Assembly (NCBI GenBank): GCA_000720375.1
Contig: JOAA01000028.1
Span: forward strand, 1 to 64,000
Direction: 5' to 3'
Length of the DNA stretch: 64,000 bases
From: Rhodococcus rhodnii
Lineage (GTDB): Bacteria > Actinomycetota > Actinomycetes > Mycobacteriales > Pseudonocardiaceae
Shown here: piece by piece, positions 27,473 through 35,581 of the stretch
How positions within the stretch are numbered: position 1 is the stretch's first letter
Layout of the letters: every line of letters begins with the position of its first letter
Translations under genes and position numbers: made by a program
Notes under the pieces: generated by a model
The model's database searches: none
Told to the model about the DNA's origin: nothing
What the model saw: the letters and a program-made list of their open reading frames with translations, nothing else

Positions 27473-27916
27473 ATGCGTAGAGCCATTCCCACCATCCTGT
27501 TGACTGCCGTCGGATTCGTGTTCGTCTGGCAGTACGAACCGACCATAGCCTCGGAGTCGGTGGCGCTCCCGTCCCCGAACACCGTGCCCGCCTTGCCACC
27601 CCCGTCGACCCAACAGTCAGCGCCGGGCACGTCGTCCGCTCCACCCGCCGAGCAGGTCAGGACCGTCGACGGTTCGGCCGAACGCAACCGGCACGGCACC
27701 GTGCAGGTCCAGGTCGTGTTCACCGGCGATCAGATCACCGACGTGAAGTTCCTGCAGCTGCCCAACTCCGGACCGTCCAAAATGGCCGGACCGCGGCTGG
27801 TGCAGGAAACCCTGCAGACGCAGAGCGCCGCGATCGACACCGTGTCCGGCGCGACCATGACCAGTCAGTCGTACATCAACTCGCTGCAGGCCGCCATCGA
27901 CGCCAAGGGCGCCTGA
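27473..27916 (+). CDS. FMN-binding (covalently flavinylated) extracytoplasmic protein
   Basis: 147 residues. The N-terminus (RRAIPTILLTAVGFVFVWQY) is a signal or anchor segment, followed by a Pro/Ser-rich linker and a compact FMN-binding domain. SGATMTSQSY contains the ApbE target pattern GATxT/S, whose Thr receives FMN through a phosphodiester bond. It probably accepts electrons outside the membrane from the reductase encoded 16 bp upstream and passes them on. Confidence 0.88.
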   Translation: MRRAIPTILLTAVGFVFVWQYEPTIASESVALPSPNTVPALPPPSTQQSAPGTSSAPPAEQVRTVDGSAERNRHGTVQVQVVFTGDQITDVKFLQLPNSGPSKMAGPRLVQETLQTQSAAIDTVSGATMTSQSYINSLQAAIDAKGA

Positions 27917-28656
27917 TGCCAGCAGTCACTGCTGTGCGCCAGCTGATGGGCCTGCCGATCTCCGTCGACCTGCGGGACGGCACCCGGCGCGACGCCGACA
28001 TGGTCTTCGACTGGCTGCACGAGGTCGATCTGCGGTTCAGTCCGTTCCGTTTGGACAGCGAGGTCACGCGGCTGGGCGAGGGCAAGATCGGTGCCGACGA
28101 GATCAGCGACGATCTCCGGCACGTCCTCGCGCTGTGCGAAACGTACGAGAACCGGTCGGGAGGCGCGTTCAAAGTCCGGCTTCCCGGGCGCACGCTCGAC
28201 CCGAACGCCATCGTCAAGGGCTGGTCGGTGCAGCGCGCCGCCGACATGCTGCGGGCCGCCGGGCTGAGCCGGTTCTGCATCAACGCCGGTGGGGACGTGG
28301 TCACGGCCGGTGAACCGACCGACGGTCAGCCGTGGCGCGTCGGTGTCCGGCACCCGGACAACAGCCAGCAGGTCTGCGTGGTGCTCGGCATCCGTGACGG
28401 CGCCGTGGCCACGTCCGCGGCCTATGAACGAGGCCAGCACATCCTGGACGGCCGCACCGGTCTCCCGGCGTTCGGCCTGCTCAGCATGACCGTGCACGCA
28501 CCGGACCTGACCACGGCCGACGCGGTCGCGACGGCGGCGTTCGCGATGGGCATCGACGGGGTGGAATGGGCCGCCGGCCAGCCGGGGTGCCTCGTGCACG
28601 CGGTCGACTCGAACTACCGGGTTTTCCGGTCCCCGGAGCTGCCGGTTCTCGCATAG
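27916..28656 (+). CDS. apbE: FAD:protein FMN transferase (ApbE family)
   Basis: 246 residues. Its ATG shares one base with the preceding stop (TGATG). Family motifs are LDPNAIVKGWSVQRAADML, the INAGGDVVTAG loop, and the C-terminal DGRTGLPA with LTTADAVATAAFAMG (metal and FAD region). ApbE attaches FMN to the GATxT motif, here surely that of the adjacent protein. No signal peptide or lipobox is visible, so it would act before export of its target or use another route. Confidence 0.92.
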   Translation: MPAVTAVRQLMGLPISVDLRDGTRRDADMVFDWLHEVDLRFSPFRLDSEVTRLGEGKIGADEISDDLRHVLALCETYENRSGGAFKVRLPGRTLDPNAIVKGWSVQRAADMLRAAGLSRFCINAGGDVVTAGEPTDGQPWRVGVRHPDNSQQVCVVLGIRDGAVATSAAYERGQHILDGRTGLPAFGLLSMTVHAPDLTTADAVATAAFAMGIDGVEWAAGQPGCLVHAVDSNYRVFRSPELPVLA

Positions 28657-28666
28657 TCGCGGCAAC

Positions 28667-28672
28667 TAGACT
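28667..28672 (+). promoter_or_regulatory. Leaderless-type promoter of folC
   Basis: TAGACT lies 8 nt before the GTG start, with no ribosome-binding site between. It sits in the 24-bp gap after apbE. Confidence 0.55.
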
Positions 28673-28680
28673 CAGTTGAC

Positions 28681-30042
28681 GTGACCGATTCCGACGCGCT
28701 GCAGGTTCTCCGTGAAGTCGAAGGACAGCTGGACACCCGCTGGCCGGAAACCAAGATCGCGCCGTCGCTCGATCGCATCAAGGCCCTGATGGACGTGCTG
28801 GGCAACCCACAGAACTCCTATCCGGTCCTGCACGTCACCGGCACGAACGGCAAGACCTCCACCACCCGCATGATCGATGCCCTGCTGACCAGGATCGGTC
28901 TGCGGGTGGGCCGGTTCACCAGCCCGCACCTGCAGCTGGTGACCGAGCGCATCGCGCTGGACGGCGCGCCCATCAGCCCGGAGCGCTACGTCTCGACCTA
29001 CCACGAGCTCGAGCCGTACGTGTCCATGGTGGACAACGCGAGCGACGTCCGGATGAGCAAGTTCGAGGTGCTCGCCGGGATGGCGTACGCGGCGTTCGCC
29101 GAGGCACCGGTCGAGGCCGCGGTGGTCGAGGTCGGGCTGGGCGGCGGCTGGGACGCCACCAACGTGGTGGACGCCGAGATCGCGGTGATCGGCCCGGTCG
29201 CCATCGACCACGTCGACTACCTCGGCCCGGACATCACCGGGATCGCACGGGAGAAGGCGGGCATCATCAAGCCCGAGTCGATCGCGCTGGTCGGCGAGCA
29301 GCGGCCCGAGGTGATGCAGGTCATGCTGGAGCGAGTGGCCGAGGTGGACGCCACGATCGCCCGGCAGGGCTCGGAGTTCGCGGTGATCAACCGGGACGTC
29401 GCGGTCGGCGGGCAGCTGCTGACGATCCAAGGCCTCGGTGGCGTGTACGACGAGATCTTCCTTCCGTTGCACGGCGCGCACCAAGCCGACAATGCGGCCC
29501 GGGCGCTCGCCGCGGTCGAGGCGTTCTTCGGCGCGGGAGCCGAGCGCCAGCTGGACATCGAGGCGGTCCGGGAAGGCTTCGCTTCGGTCGTGGTGCCCGG
29601 CAGGTTGGAGCGGATGCGTTCCGCGCCAAGCGTTTTCATCGACGCGGCACACAATCCCCATGGCGCGGCGGCATTGGCGACGGCCTTGGAGGACGAGTTC
29701 GCGTTCCGGCGGCTGATCGCGGTCGTCGGGATGATGGGGGACAAGGACGCCAAGGGGATCCTCGAGGCGCTCGAACCGGCGGTGACCGACATCATCCTGA
29801 CGCGCAACACCTCGCCGCGCGCCATGGACGTCGACGATCTGGCCAGCGTCGCGCGGGACATCTTCGGCGACGAGCGGATCGTGGTCGAACCACGGCTGGA
29901 CACCGCGCTGGAAACCGCGGTGCACCTGGTCGAAGAGGTCGGCGACCCGAACGAACCGTTGGCCGGTGGTGGCATCGTGGTCACTGGGTCCGTGGTCACG
30001 GCAGGCGAGGCAAGGACTTTGTTCGGGAAGGAACCGGCATGA
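28681..30042 (+). CDS. folC: Folylpolyglutamate/dihydrofolate synthase
   Basis: 453 residues. The P-loop is HVTGTNGKTSTTRM. Family motifs FTSPHLQLVTERI, LGGGWDATNVVD, DHVDYLGPDITGIAREKAG and FIDAAHNPHGAAAL are present. It adds glutamate to dihydropteroate/tetrahydrofolate in the cytosol. folC is followed by overlapping DUF4233, as usual in actinobacteria. In this phylum folC often follows valS directly; here a two-component and flavoprotein cassette of nearly 5 kb separates them. Confidence 0.95.
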   Translation: MTDSDALQVLREVEGQLDTRWPETKIAPSLDRIKALMDVLGNPQNSYPVLHVTGTNGKTSTTRMIDALLTRIGLRVGRFTSPHLQLVTERIALDGAPISPERYVSTYHELEPYVSMVDNASDVRMSKFEVLAGMAYAAFAEAPVEAAVVEVGLGGGWDATNVVDAEIAVIGPVAIDHVDYLGPDITGIAREKAGIIKPESIALVGEQRPEVMQVMLERVAEVDATIARQGSEFAVINRDVAVGGQLLTIQGLGGVYDEIFLPLHGAHQADNAARALAAVEAFFGAGAERQLDIEAVREGFASVVVPGRLERMRSAPSVFIDAAHNPHGAAALATALEDEFAFRRLIAVVGMMGDKDAKGILEALEPAVTDIILTRNTSPRAMDVDDLASVARDIFGDERIVVEPRLDTALETAVHLVEEVGDPNEPLAGGGIVVTGSVVTAGEARTLFGKEPA

Positions 30043-30410
30043 GTGCGCCTGACCCGATGAAGGGTTTCCGTGGCGTGATGGCGGGCGCCCTGATCATCGA
30101 GGCGATCGTGGTCGCGCTGGCACTGCTGGTCGTGCACCGCACCGGCGGAGGGCTCGCGTCGTGGAAGGGCGTGCTGGTCGGCGGGATTGTGCTCGGCCTG
30201 GTCCTGACGTGCGGGCTGCTGCGGTTCTCGTGGGCCATGTACGTCGTGATCGCCTTGCAGGTGATCATGCTGGCGAGCTTCTTCGCCGTGCCGGAACTCG
30301 GTGTGCTCGGGCTGATCTTCGGTCTGGTTTGGACGTATCTGTTCTGGTTGCGCCGTGACGTGGCCAAACGGATGGCAGAAGGACGTCTGCCAAGTCAGCA
30401 GGACAGTTAA
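30039..30410 (+). CDS. DUF4233 membrane protein
   Basis: 123 residues, overlapping folC by 4 bp (ATGA). It has four hydrophobic segments (GVMAGALIIEAIVVALALLV, VLVGGIVLGLVLTCGLL, AMYVVIALQVIMLASFF, LGLIFGLVWTYLFWL). The family is nearly always next to folC and ndk in actinobacteria. The function is unknown; coupling suggests a folate or nucleotide link. Confidence 0.88.
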   Translation: MSAPDPMKGFRGVMAGALIIEAIVVALALLVVHRTGGGLASWKGVLVGGIVLGLVLTCGLLRFSWAMYVVIALQVIMLASFFAVPELGVLGLIFGLVWTYLFWLRRDVAKRMAEGRLPSQQDS

Positions 30411-30445
30411 CGTCCCGTTCGTTTCGGCGGGATAGAACGCCCCAC

Positions 30446-31969
30446 ATGGACAGACGAACAGTTCTGCGTGCGGGCGCGTTGAGCGCCGGTTTCCTTGTCG
30501 CTGGAGCACTTCCCGCTAACGCGGTGTTGCGCCGTGACCGCCCTGTGCTCACTCACGGTGTGCAGACAGGCGATGTGACGACTGACGGTGCCCTGGTGTG
30601 GACACGGGCCGACCGGCCGTCACGAATGCTGGTCGAGGTGTCCACCGACCCGTCATTCCGTCGCTCTCGTCGCATTCGTGGGCCGGTACTGACCCCCGCC
30701 TCTGACGGCACGGGCAAGCTCCGCGTCCGCGGGTGGCCGCCGGGATGCGAGGCGTACTACCGCGTTCAGGCCGAGGACCTCGACGGCCGCACGACGAGTG
30801 AACCGTTGACCGGCAGCTTCCGGACGGCTCCGGTCGGTAACTCCGATGTGCGGTTCGCGTGGTCCGGTGACGTCGCGGGCCAAGGATGGGGCATCAACCC
30901 CGACATCGGCGGTATGACCGGATTTGCCGCCGTCGCCGCCCGTAAACCGGATTTCTTCCTGCACAGCGGCGACACGGTCTACTCGGACAACCCTCTGGTG
31001 GAGAAGGTCACGCTGCCCGACGGCCAGGTGTGGCGCAACGTCGTGACGCCGGAGAAGAGCAAGGTCGCCGAGACGCTGGCCGAATATCGCGGCCAGTTCG
31101 CGTACAACCTGCTCGACTCCAATGTGCGGGCGTTGGCGGCCTCGGTGCCGTCGATCGTGCAGTGGGACGACCACGAGGTCGTCAACAACTGGTACCCGGG
31201 CGAGATCCTGGACCTGCCGCAGTACACCGAGAAGCGCGTGGACGTGTTGGCGCAGCGGGCTTTCCAGGCGTTCCACGAGTGGCAGCCGATCGACCCGGCG
31301 CGTGCCGTCGACGGACGTGTGTACCGCAGCTTCAGCTTCGGCCGCCGCGTCGAACTGTTCGTCGTGGACATGCGGACGTACAAGGACGCGAACAACGCTC
31401 CTCGCGACTGTGCCGGTCAGATCCTGGGTGCGCGCCAGGCTCGGTGGCTGGTCGACTCGCTGTCGCGCAGTCGCGCCACGTGGAAGATCGTCGCCGCGGA
31501 CCTGCCGATCGGCCTGATCGTCCCGGACGGCGCCGACATCGAAGGCGTCGCCAACGGCCTGCCCGGCAAGCCAGGCGGACGTGAGCACGAACTCGCCTGG
31601 GTGCTGCGCACGTTGGCGCAGCGTCGCGTGCGTAACGTCGTGTGGCTGACCGCTGACGTGCACTACACCGCCGCACACCACTACTCGCCGGACCGCGCGG
31701 CTGTCGGCGACTTCGACCCGTTCTGGGAGTTCGTGTCCGGACCGCTGCACGCCGGCGCGTTCGGGCCCAACACCCTGGACCCGACGTTCGGCCCGGTCGC
31801 CGAGTTCGTGCACGCTCCACCGGCCGCGAACACCTCGCCCCTGCTGGGCTACCAGCACTTCGGGGAGGTGGCGGTGGACGGCCGCAGCGGCGAGCTGACC
31901 GTGTGGCTGCGTGACGGCCGCGGCACCTCGCTCTGGTCCAAGACATTGCGGCCGGAACGCGCCCGTTAG
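30446..31969 (+). CDS. phoD: PhoD-like secreted alkaline phosphatase/phosphodiesterase
   Basis: 507 residues. MDRRTVLRAGALSAGFLVAG is a Tat signal with a cleavage site near ALPANA. A fibronectin-like N-terminal domain (HGVQTGDVTTDGALVWTRAD) precedes the metallophosphatase domain, whose metal ligands lie in WSGDVAG, LHSGDTVYSD, QWDDHEVVNNW and WLTADVHYTAAHHYS. It releases phosphate outside the cell. An imperfect -10 (TAGAAC) 7 nt before the ATG and the absence of a ribosome site suggest a leaderless mRNA. Confidence 0.9.
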   Translation: MDRRTVLRAGALSAGFLVAGALPANAVLRRDRPVLTHGVQTGDVTTDGALVWTRADRPSRMLVEVSTDPSFRRSRRIRGPVLTPASDGTGKLRVRGWPPGCEAYYRVQAEDLDGRTTSEPLTGSFRTAPVGNSDVRFAWSGDVAGQGWGINPDIGGMTGFAAVAARKPDFFLHSGDTVYSDNPLVEKVTLPDGQVWRNVVTPEKSKVAETLAEYRGQFAYNLLDSNVRALAASVPSIVQWDDHEVVNNWYPGEILDLPQYTEKRVDVLAQRAFQAFHEWQPIDPARAVDGRVYRSFSFGRRVELFVVDMRTYKDANNAPRDCAGQILGARQARWLVDSLSRSRATWKIVAADLPIGLIVPDGADIEGVANGLPGKPGGREHELAWVLRTLAQRRVRNVVWLTADVHYTAAHHYSPDRAAVGDFDPFWEFVSGPLHAGAFGPNTLDPTFGPVAEFVHAPPAANTSPLLGYQHFGEVAVDGRSGELTVWLRDGRGTSLWSKTLRPERAR

Positions 31970-31972
31970 TCT
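31967..31972 (+). promoter_or_regulatory. Putative -10 box of ndk
   Basis: TAGTCT overlaps the phoD stop codon, 42 bp before the ndk start. It would give a short leader that contains the AAGGAG ribosome site. Confidence 0.4.
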
Positions 31973-32014
31973 GCTGCCGTCTCAACAAACCTGCACGAAG
32001 GAGTACGGACCGCT

Positions 32015-32425
32015 GTGAGCGAGCGCACCCTTGTTCTGGTCAAGCCCGACGGTGTGAGCCGCGGCCTGGTCGGAGAGGTCATCTCCCGGATCGAGCGCAA
32101 GGGCCTGAGCCTGGTCGCGCTCGAGCTCAAGCACGTCAGCAAGGAGCTGGCCGAGCAGCACTACGCCGAGCACAAGGAGCGGCCGTTCTTCGGCTCGCTC
32201 GTCGAGTTCATCACCGGCGGCCCGGTCGTCGCCATCGTCGTCGAGGGCGTGCGCGCGATCGCCGCGTTCCGCCAGCTGGCCGGCGGCACCGACCCGGTGG
32301 AGAAGGCCGTGCCCGGCAGCATCCGCGGCGACTTCGGCACCGAGGTGCAGTACAACCTCGTGCACGGCTCGGACTCGGCCGACTCGGCCAAGCGCGAGAT
32401 CGACCTCTGGTTCCCGAACCTCTGA
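32015..32425 (+). CDS. ndk: Nucleoside diphosphate kinase
   Basis: 136 residues, the standard length, from a GTG with AAGGAG upstream. The phosphoacceptor His is in [16 protein letters not shown]. The [18 protein letters not shown] start and [20 protein letters not shown]pn-loop region are conserved. It balances NTP/dNTP pools. Confidence 0.97.
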   Translation: MSERTLVLVKPDGVSRGLVGEVISRIERKGLSLVALELKHVSKELAEQHYAEHKERPFFGSLVEFITGGPVVAIVVEGVRAIAAFRQLAGGTDPVEKAVPGSIRGDFGTEVQYNLVHGSDSADSAKREIDLWFPNL

Positions 32426-32435
32426 GGCCCACCAC

Positions 32436-32468
32436 GAGTGCGTGCGAACGGACCGTTCGCACGCACTC
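32436..32468. promoter_or_regulatory. 33-bp perfect palindrome, terminator and/or TetR-type operator
   Basis: GAGTGCGTGCGAACGG (32436-32451) and CCGTTCGCACGCACTC (32453-32468) are perfect arms around a single A. The position just after ndk fits a terminator. A 19-nt core is identical to the palindrome in front of the tetR gene at 52201, so protein binding is also plausible. The rest of 32426-32755 (330 bp) carries no credible gene. Confidence 0.7.
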
Positions 32469-32492
32469 CACCCGTTAGAGCGACCCAAAACC

Positions 32493-32511
32493 TCCCTATC
32501 ACTGATAGACT
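32493..32511. promoter_or_regulatory. Tn10 tet-operator-like palindrome overlapping a -10 box
   Basis: TCCCTATCACTGATAGACT has the perfect arms CTATCA/TGATAG around one base and matches tetO2 of Tn10 at 16 of 19 positions. TAGACT (32506-32511) doubles as a TANNNT -10 box, so a bound repressor would block it. It lies 245 bp before the ABC-2 exporter operon. Confidence 0.5.
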
Positions 32512-32743
32512 GGCGTGGTGGGGTGCCCCCGGGAATGGGTGGGGGCTGCTTGTGGTGCGGTGCGGAGTTGATCTTGTTGTCTTTCGGCTTCCGCTCCTGG
32601 AAATGAAGTTGGCTCGGTGATAGCTGAGAAGCGGTCGTTGACTCCGATCGCCTTGTCGGTTACGTCCGGGTGGCCAACGACTCGGACACCGGGGAGCCAA
32701 AGGGAGTGCCGAAAACCATCCGATGATTGTCGGTGGGGGCCGT

Positions 32744-32749
32744 TATGGT
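32744..32749 (+). promoter_or_regulatory. Leaderless-type -10 box of the ABC-2 exporter operon
   Basis: TATGGT, then 6 nt, then the GTG start at 32756. No ribosome-binding site is present. Confidence 0.5.
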
Positions 32750-32755
32750 GCCTGA

Positions 32756-33679
32756 GTGGTTGTTGATCCTCTGGTCCAGGCTGTGGGGCTGACCAAGCGG
32801 TTCGGGAGTTTCGAGGCGGTCGCCGGCATCGACATCGAGGTGCGCAAGGGCGAGGCGTTCGGCTTCCTGGGTCCCAACGGCGCGGGCAAATCGTCCACCA
32901 TGCGCATGATCGCGTGCGTGTCCCCGCGTTCCAGCGGCACGCTCAGCGTGCTCGGCATGGACCCGAACACCGAAGGTCCGAAGATCCGGGCCCGCCTCGG
33001 AGTGGTGCCGCAGCAGGACAACCTCGACAACGAGTTGACCGTGCGGCAGAACCTTCAGGTGTACGGCCGCTATTTCGGGTTGTCCCGCCAGCACGTCCGG
33101 GGCAAGGCGACCGAGCTGCTGGAGTTCGCGCAACTGTCCGACCGGGCCGACGACGAGGTGGATCCGTTGTCCGGCGGCATGAAGCGGCGCCTGACCATCG
33201 CGCGGTCCCTGGTCAACGACCCGGATCTGCTGCTGCTCGACGAACCGACCACCGGCTTGGACCCGCAGGCCCGGCATCTGTTGTGGGACAGGCTGTTCCG
33301 GCTCAAGCACCAAGGCGTCACGCTGATCGTCACTACACACTACATGGACGAGGCCGAGCAGTTGTGCGACCGCCTTGTGGTGATGGACAAGGGAAAAATC
33401 GCCGCCGAGGGCAGCCCGGCCGAGCTGATCGACCGGTACTCCACCAAGGAAGTCCTCGAACTGCGGTTCCCGCCCGGCGAGCAGGACCCCGGGCCGGTGC
33501 AGGATCTGGGCGAGCGCGTCGAGGTGCTGCCCGACCGCATCCTGGTCTACACGACCGACGGCGAGGCGTCGCTGGCCGCCGCGCACAACAGAGGCGTGAC
33601 GCCGGTGTCCAGCCTGGTCCGGCGCTCCACGTTGGAGGACGTGTTCCTCAAGCTCACCGGCCGGACGTTGGTGGACTGA
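32756..33679 (+). CDS. ABC-2 type exporter ATP-binding protein (DrrA/NodI type)
   Basis: 307 residues from the GTG at 32756. Walker A is GPNGAGKSS, the signature is LSGGMKRR, Walker B is LLLLDEPTTG and the H-loop is TTHYMDEAEQ. The 80-residue C-terminal extension ending RRSTLEDVFLKLTGRTL is typical of daunorubicin-resistance-type ATPases. It overlaps the first permease gene by one base. Substrate unknown; drugs or lipids are usual. Confidence 0.93.
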   Translation: MVVDPLVQAVGLTKRFGSFEAVAGIDIEVRKGEAFGFLGPNGAGKSSTMRMIACVSPRSSGTLSVLGMDPNTEGPKIRARLGVVPQQDNLDNELTVRQNLQVYGRYFGLSRQHVRGKATELLEFAQLSDRADDEVDPLSGGMKRRLTIARSLVNDPDLLLLDEPTTGLDPQARHLLWDRLFRLKHQGVTLIVTTHYMDEAEQLCDRLVVMDKGKIAAEGSPAELIDRYSTKEVLELRFPPGEQDPGPVQDLGERVEVLPDRILVYTTDGEASLAAAHNRGVTPVSSLVRRSTLEDVFLKLTGRTLVD

Positions 33680-34458
33680 TGCTGCATCCGTGGCAGGCCC
33701 GGCTGCTGGTGGTCGAGTCGATGTGGACGTGGTACCGCCGCAACTGGCGCGCGACCGTCGTCTCGACCGTGCTGAGCCCGGTGTTCTTCCTGGTCGCCAT
33801 GGGTTTCGGGCTGGGCTCGCAGATCCAGCCCAGCGGCCTGACCGGTGGGCAGAGCTACGCGGTGTACCTGATGCCCGCCATGCTCGCGGCCGCCGCGGTG
33901 CAGAACGCGGCGGGCGAGTCGACGTTCCCGGTCCTGTCCGGTTTCAAGTGGAGCCGCATCTACTGGGGGATGACCGCGACGCCGATCACCCCGGCCCAGG
34001 TCGCCACCGGCCAGTTGTTATGGATCTTCTTCCGGCTGACGTTCTCCGGGGTCGTGTTCGCCATCGTCGGGACTTTGCTCGGCGCGGTCACCGGGCCAGG
34101 GATCGTTCTGTCGCTCGTGTTCGCCGTGCTGGCGGGGATGGCGTTCGCGGCGCCGTTGGTCGCGTTCGCCGCCACGGTCGAAGGCGAGGGCACCGCGTTC
34201 AGCCCGGTGTTCCGCTTCATCGTGCTGCCCATGACGCTGCTGGCAGGCACGTTCTTCCCGGTCACCGAGCTTCCGGCGGTCGTACGGCCGGTCGCATGGA
34301 TCACGCCGCTGTGGCACGGCACCGAGCTCACCCGCGCCGCCGCGTTCTGGGATCTCGAGTTCTGGCCGGTCGCCGGGCACACGGCGTACCTGCTGGCGCT
34401 GATCGGAATCGGCCTGGCGCTGACGGTTCGGAACTTCCGTCGCAGGTTGGGGGTCTAG
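33679..34458 (+). CDS. ABC-2 type exporter permease, first subunit
   Basis: 259 residues from an ATG sharing a base with the ATPase stop (TGATG). It has six predicted membrane segments in the ABC-2 arrangement, including FFLVAMGFGLGSQI and the conserved late motif LPMTLLAGTFFPVTELP with ITPLWHGTELTRA. It pairs with the second permease to form a heterodimeric channel. Confidence 0.9.
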   Translation: MLHPWQARLLVVESMWTWYRRNWRATVVSTVLSPVFFLVAMGFGLGSQIQPSGLTGGQSYAVYLMPAMLAAAAVQNAAGESTFPVLSGFKWSRIYWGMTATPITPAQVATGQLLWIFFRLTFSGVVFAIVGTLLGAVTGPGIVLSLVFAVLAGMAFAAPLVAFAATVEGEGTAFSPVFRFIVLPMTLLAGTFFPVTELPAVVRPVAWITPLWHGTELTRAAAFWDLEFWPVAGHTAYLLALIGIGLALTVRNFRRRLGV

Positions 34459-34460
34459 CG

Positions 34461-35267
34461 GTGAGTGTCGGGCTGGTCTGGCGCGTCGTCCCGCCAGGGT
34501 TGTACGCGCGTCGCGCGCGGACGGTCGTCGAGCGGTCGTTCCTGGTCAACCGGCGTGCCTGGACGGCGATTTTCTCTGGCTTCTTCGAGTCCTTCTTCTA
34601 CCTGTTCGCCATGGGCGTCGGTTTCGGTGGCCTGATCGGCCAAGTCGTCGGTCCCGGCGGCCAGCCGATGAGCTACGCCGCGTACGTCGCCCCCGCGCTG
34701 CTCGCCGCGTCCGCGATGAACGGCGCGGTGTACGACGCCACCTTCAACCTGTTCTTCAAACTGAAGTACGCCAAGGTGTACGACGGCATGCTGGCCACTC
34801 CGCTCGGCCCGTTCGACGTGGCGATCGGCGAAATCTCGTGGGCGTTGATCCGTGGCGCGATCTACGCGGTCGGGTTCCTGTCGGTGATCTCCGTACTCGG
34901 GTTGGTGTCGTCGCCGTGGACGATCCTCGCGCTGCCCGTCGCGTTGCTGGTGTCGCTGGCGTTCGCCGCGGTCGGCATGGCGTGTACGACGTTCATGCGG
35001 TCCTGGCAGGACTTCGACCTCGTCCAGTTGGCGCTGTTGCCGATGTTCCTGTTCTCCGCGACCTTCTACCCGTTGAGCGTCTACCCCGAAGGCCTGCAGT
35101 GGATCGTACGGATCTCCCCGCTGTATCACGCGGTTGAGCTGATGCGCGGGCTTACCGCGGGCGTCATCGAGTGGGCGATGCTCGGGCATCTGTCGTACTT
35201 CGTGGTCATGGCGGTCGTCGGGATGATCGTGGCAGGCCGCCGCCTCGGCAAACTGTTGCTCAGTTAG
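34461..35267 (+). CDS. ABC-2 type exporter permease, second subunit
   Basis: 268 residues from a GTG 2 bp after the previous stop. It has six membrane segments, with LPMFLFSATFYPLSVYPEG and ISPLYHAVELMRGL matching the corresponding region of the first permease, so the two are ancient paralogues. Confidence 0.9.
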   Translation: MSVGLVWRVVPPGLYARRARTVVERSFLVNRRAWTAIFSGFFESFFYLFAMGVGFGGLIGQVVGPGGQPMSYAAYVAPALLAASAMNGAVYDATFNLFFKLKYAKVYDGMLATPLGPFDVAIGEISWALIRGAIYAVGFLSVISVLGLVSSPWTILALPVALLVSLAFAAVGMACTTFMRSWQDFDLVQLALLPMFLFSATFYPLSVYPEGLQWIVRISPLYHAVELMRGLTAGVIEWAMLGHLSYFVVMAVVGMIVAGRRLGKLLLS

Positions 35268-35280
35268 GCGACGTCCCGAC

Positions 35281-35538
35281 GTGCCGAACGCCAGAACCGC
35301 TGCCACTGCGTTCACACCCGGAATCATCATCCCGGACCGATCTGTCCGTGTGCCGCTGCTCTGGCTGTCACCGGCGGTGGTCGTTCTGCTGCTGATGGTC
35401 GCGGCGGTGAATGTAGTGGTCCTGCTCACTATGACTCCGGGTTGGGAAATCGCCTCGGGCGTGGTGATGAGCGCGGGCTCGTGGGTAGATGGTCCGAGTC
35501 GGCAGGATTTGGCGTCATCGACCTGCCCGCGCGGGTGA
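35281..35538 (+). CDS. Possible small membrane protein
   Basis: 85 residues from a GTG without a ribosome site. One long hydrophobic stretch (LLWLSPAVVVLLLMVAAVNV) stands out; the rest is low in features. It may be a genuine one-helix protein or a chance frame between the exporter and the radical SAM gene. Confidence 0.35.
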   Translation: MPNARTAATAFTPGIIIPDRSVRVPLLWLSPAVVVLLLMVAAVNVVVLLTMTPGWEIASGVVMSAGSWVDGPSRQDLASSTCPRG

Positions 35539-35567
35539 GGGCTTCTGACAGTGCCGGTCAGTGCCGC

Positions 35568-35573
35568 TACCCT
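35568..35573 (+). promoter_or_regulatory. Leaderless-type -10 box of the radical SAM gene
   Basis: TACCCT, then 8 nt, then the GTG start at 35582, with no ribosome-binding site. Confidence 0.55.
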
Positions 35574-35581
35574 GGTTCGCT

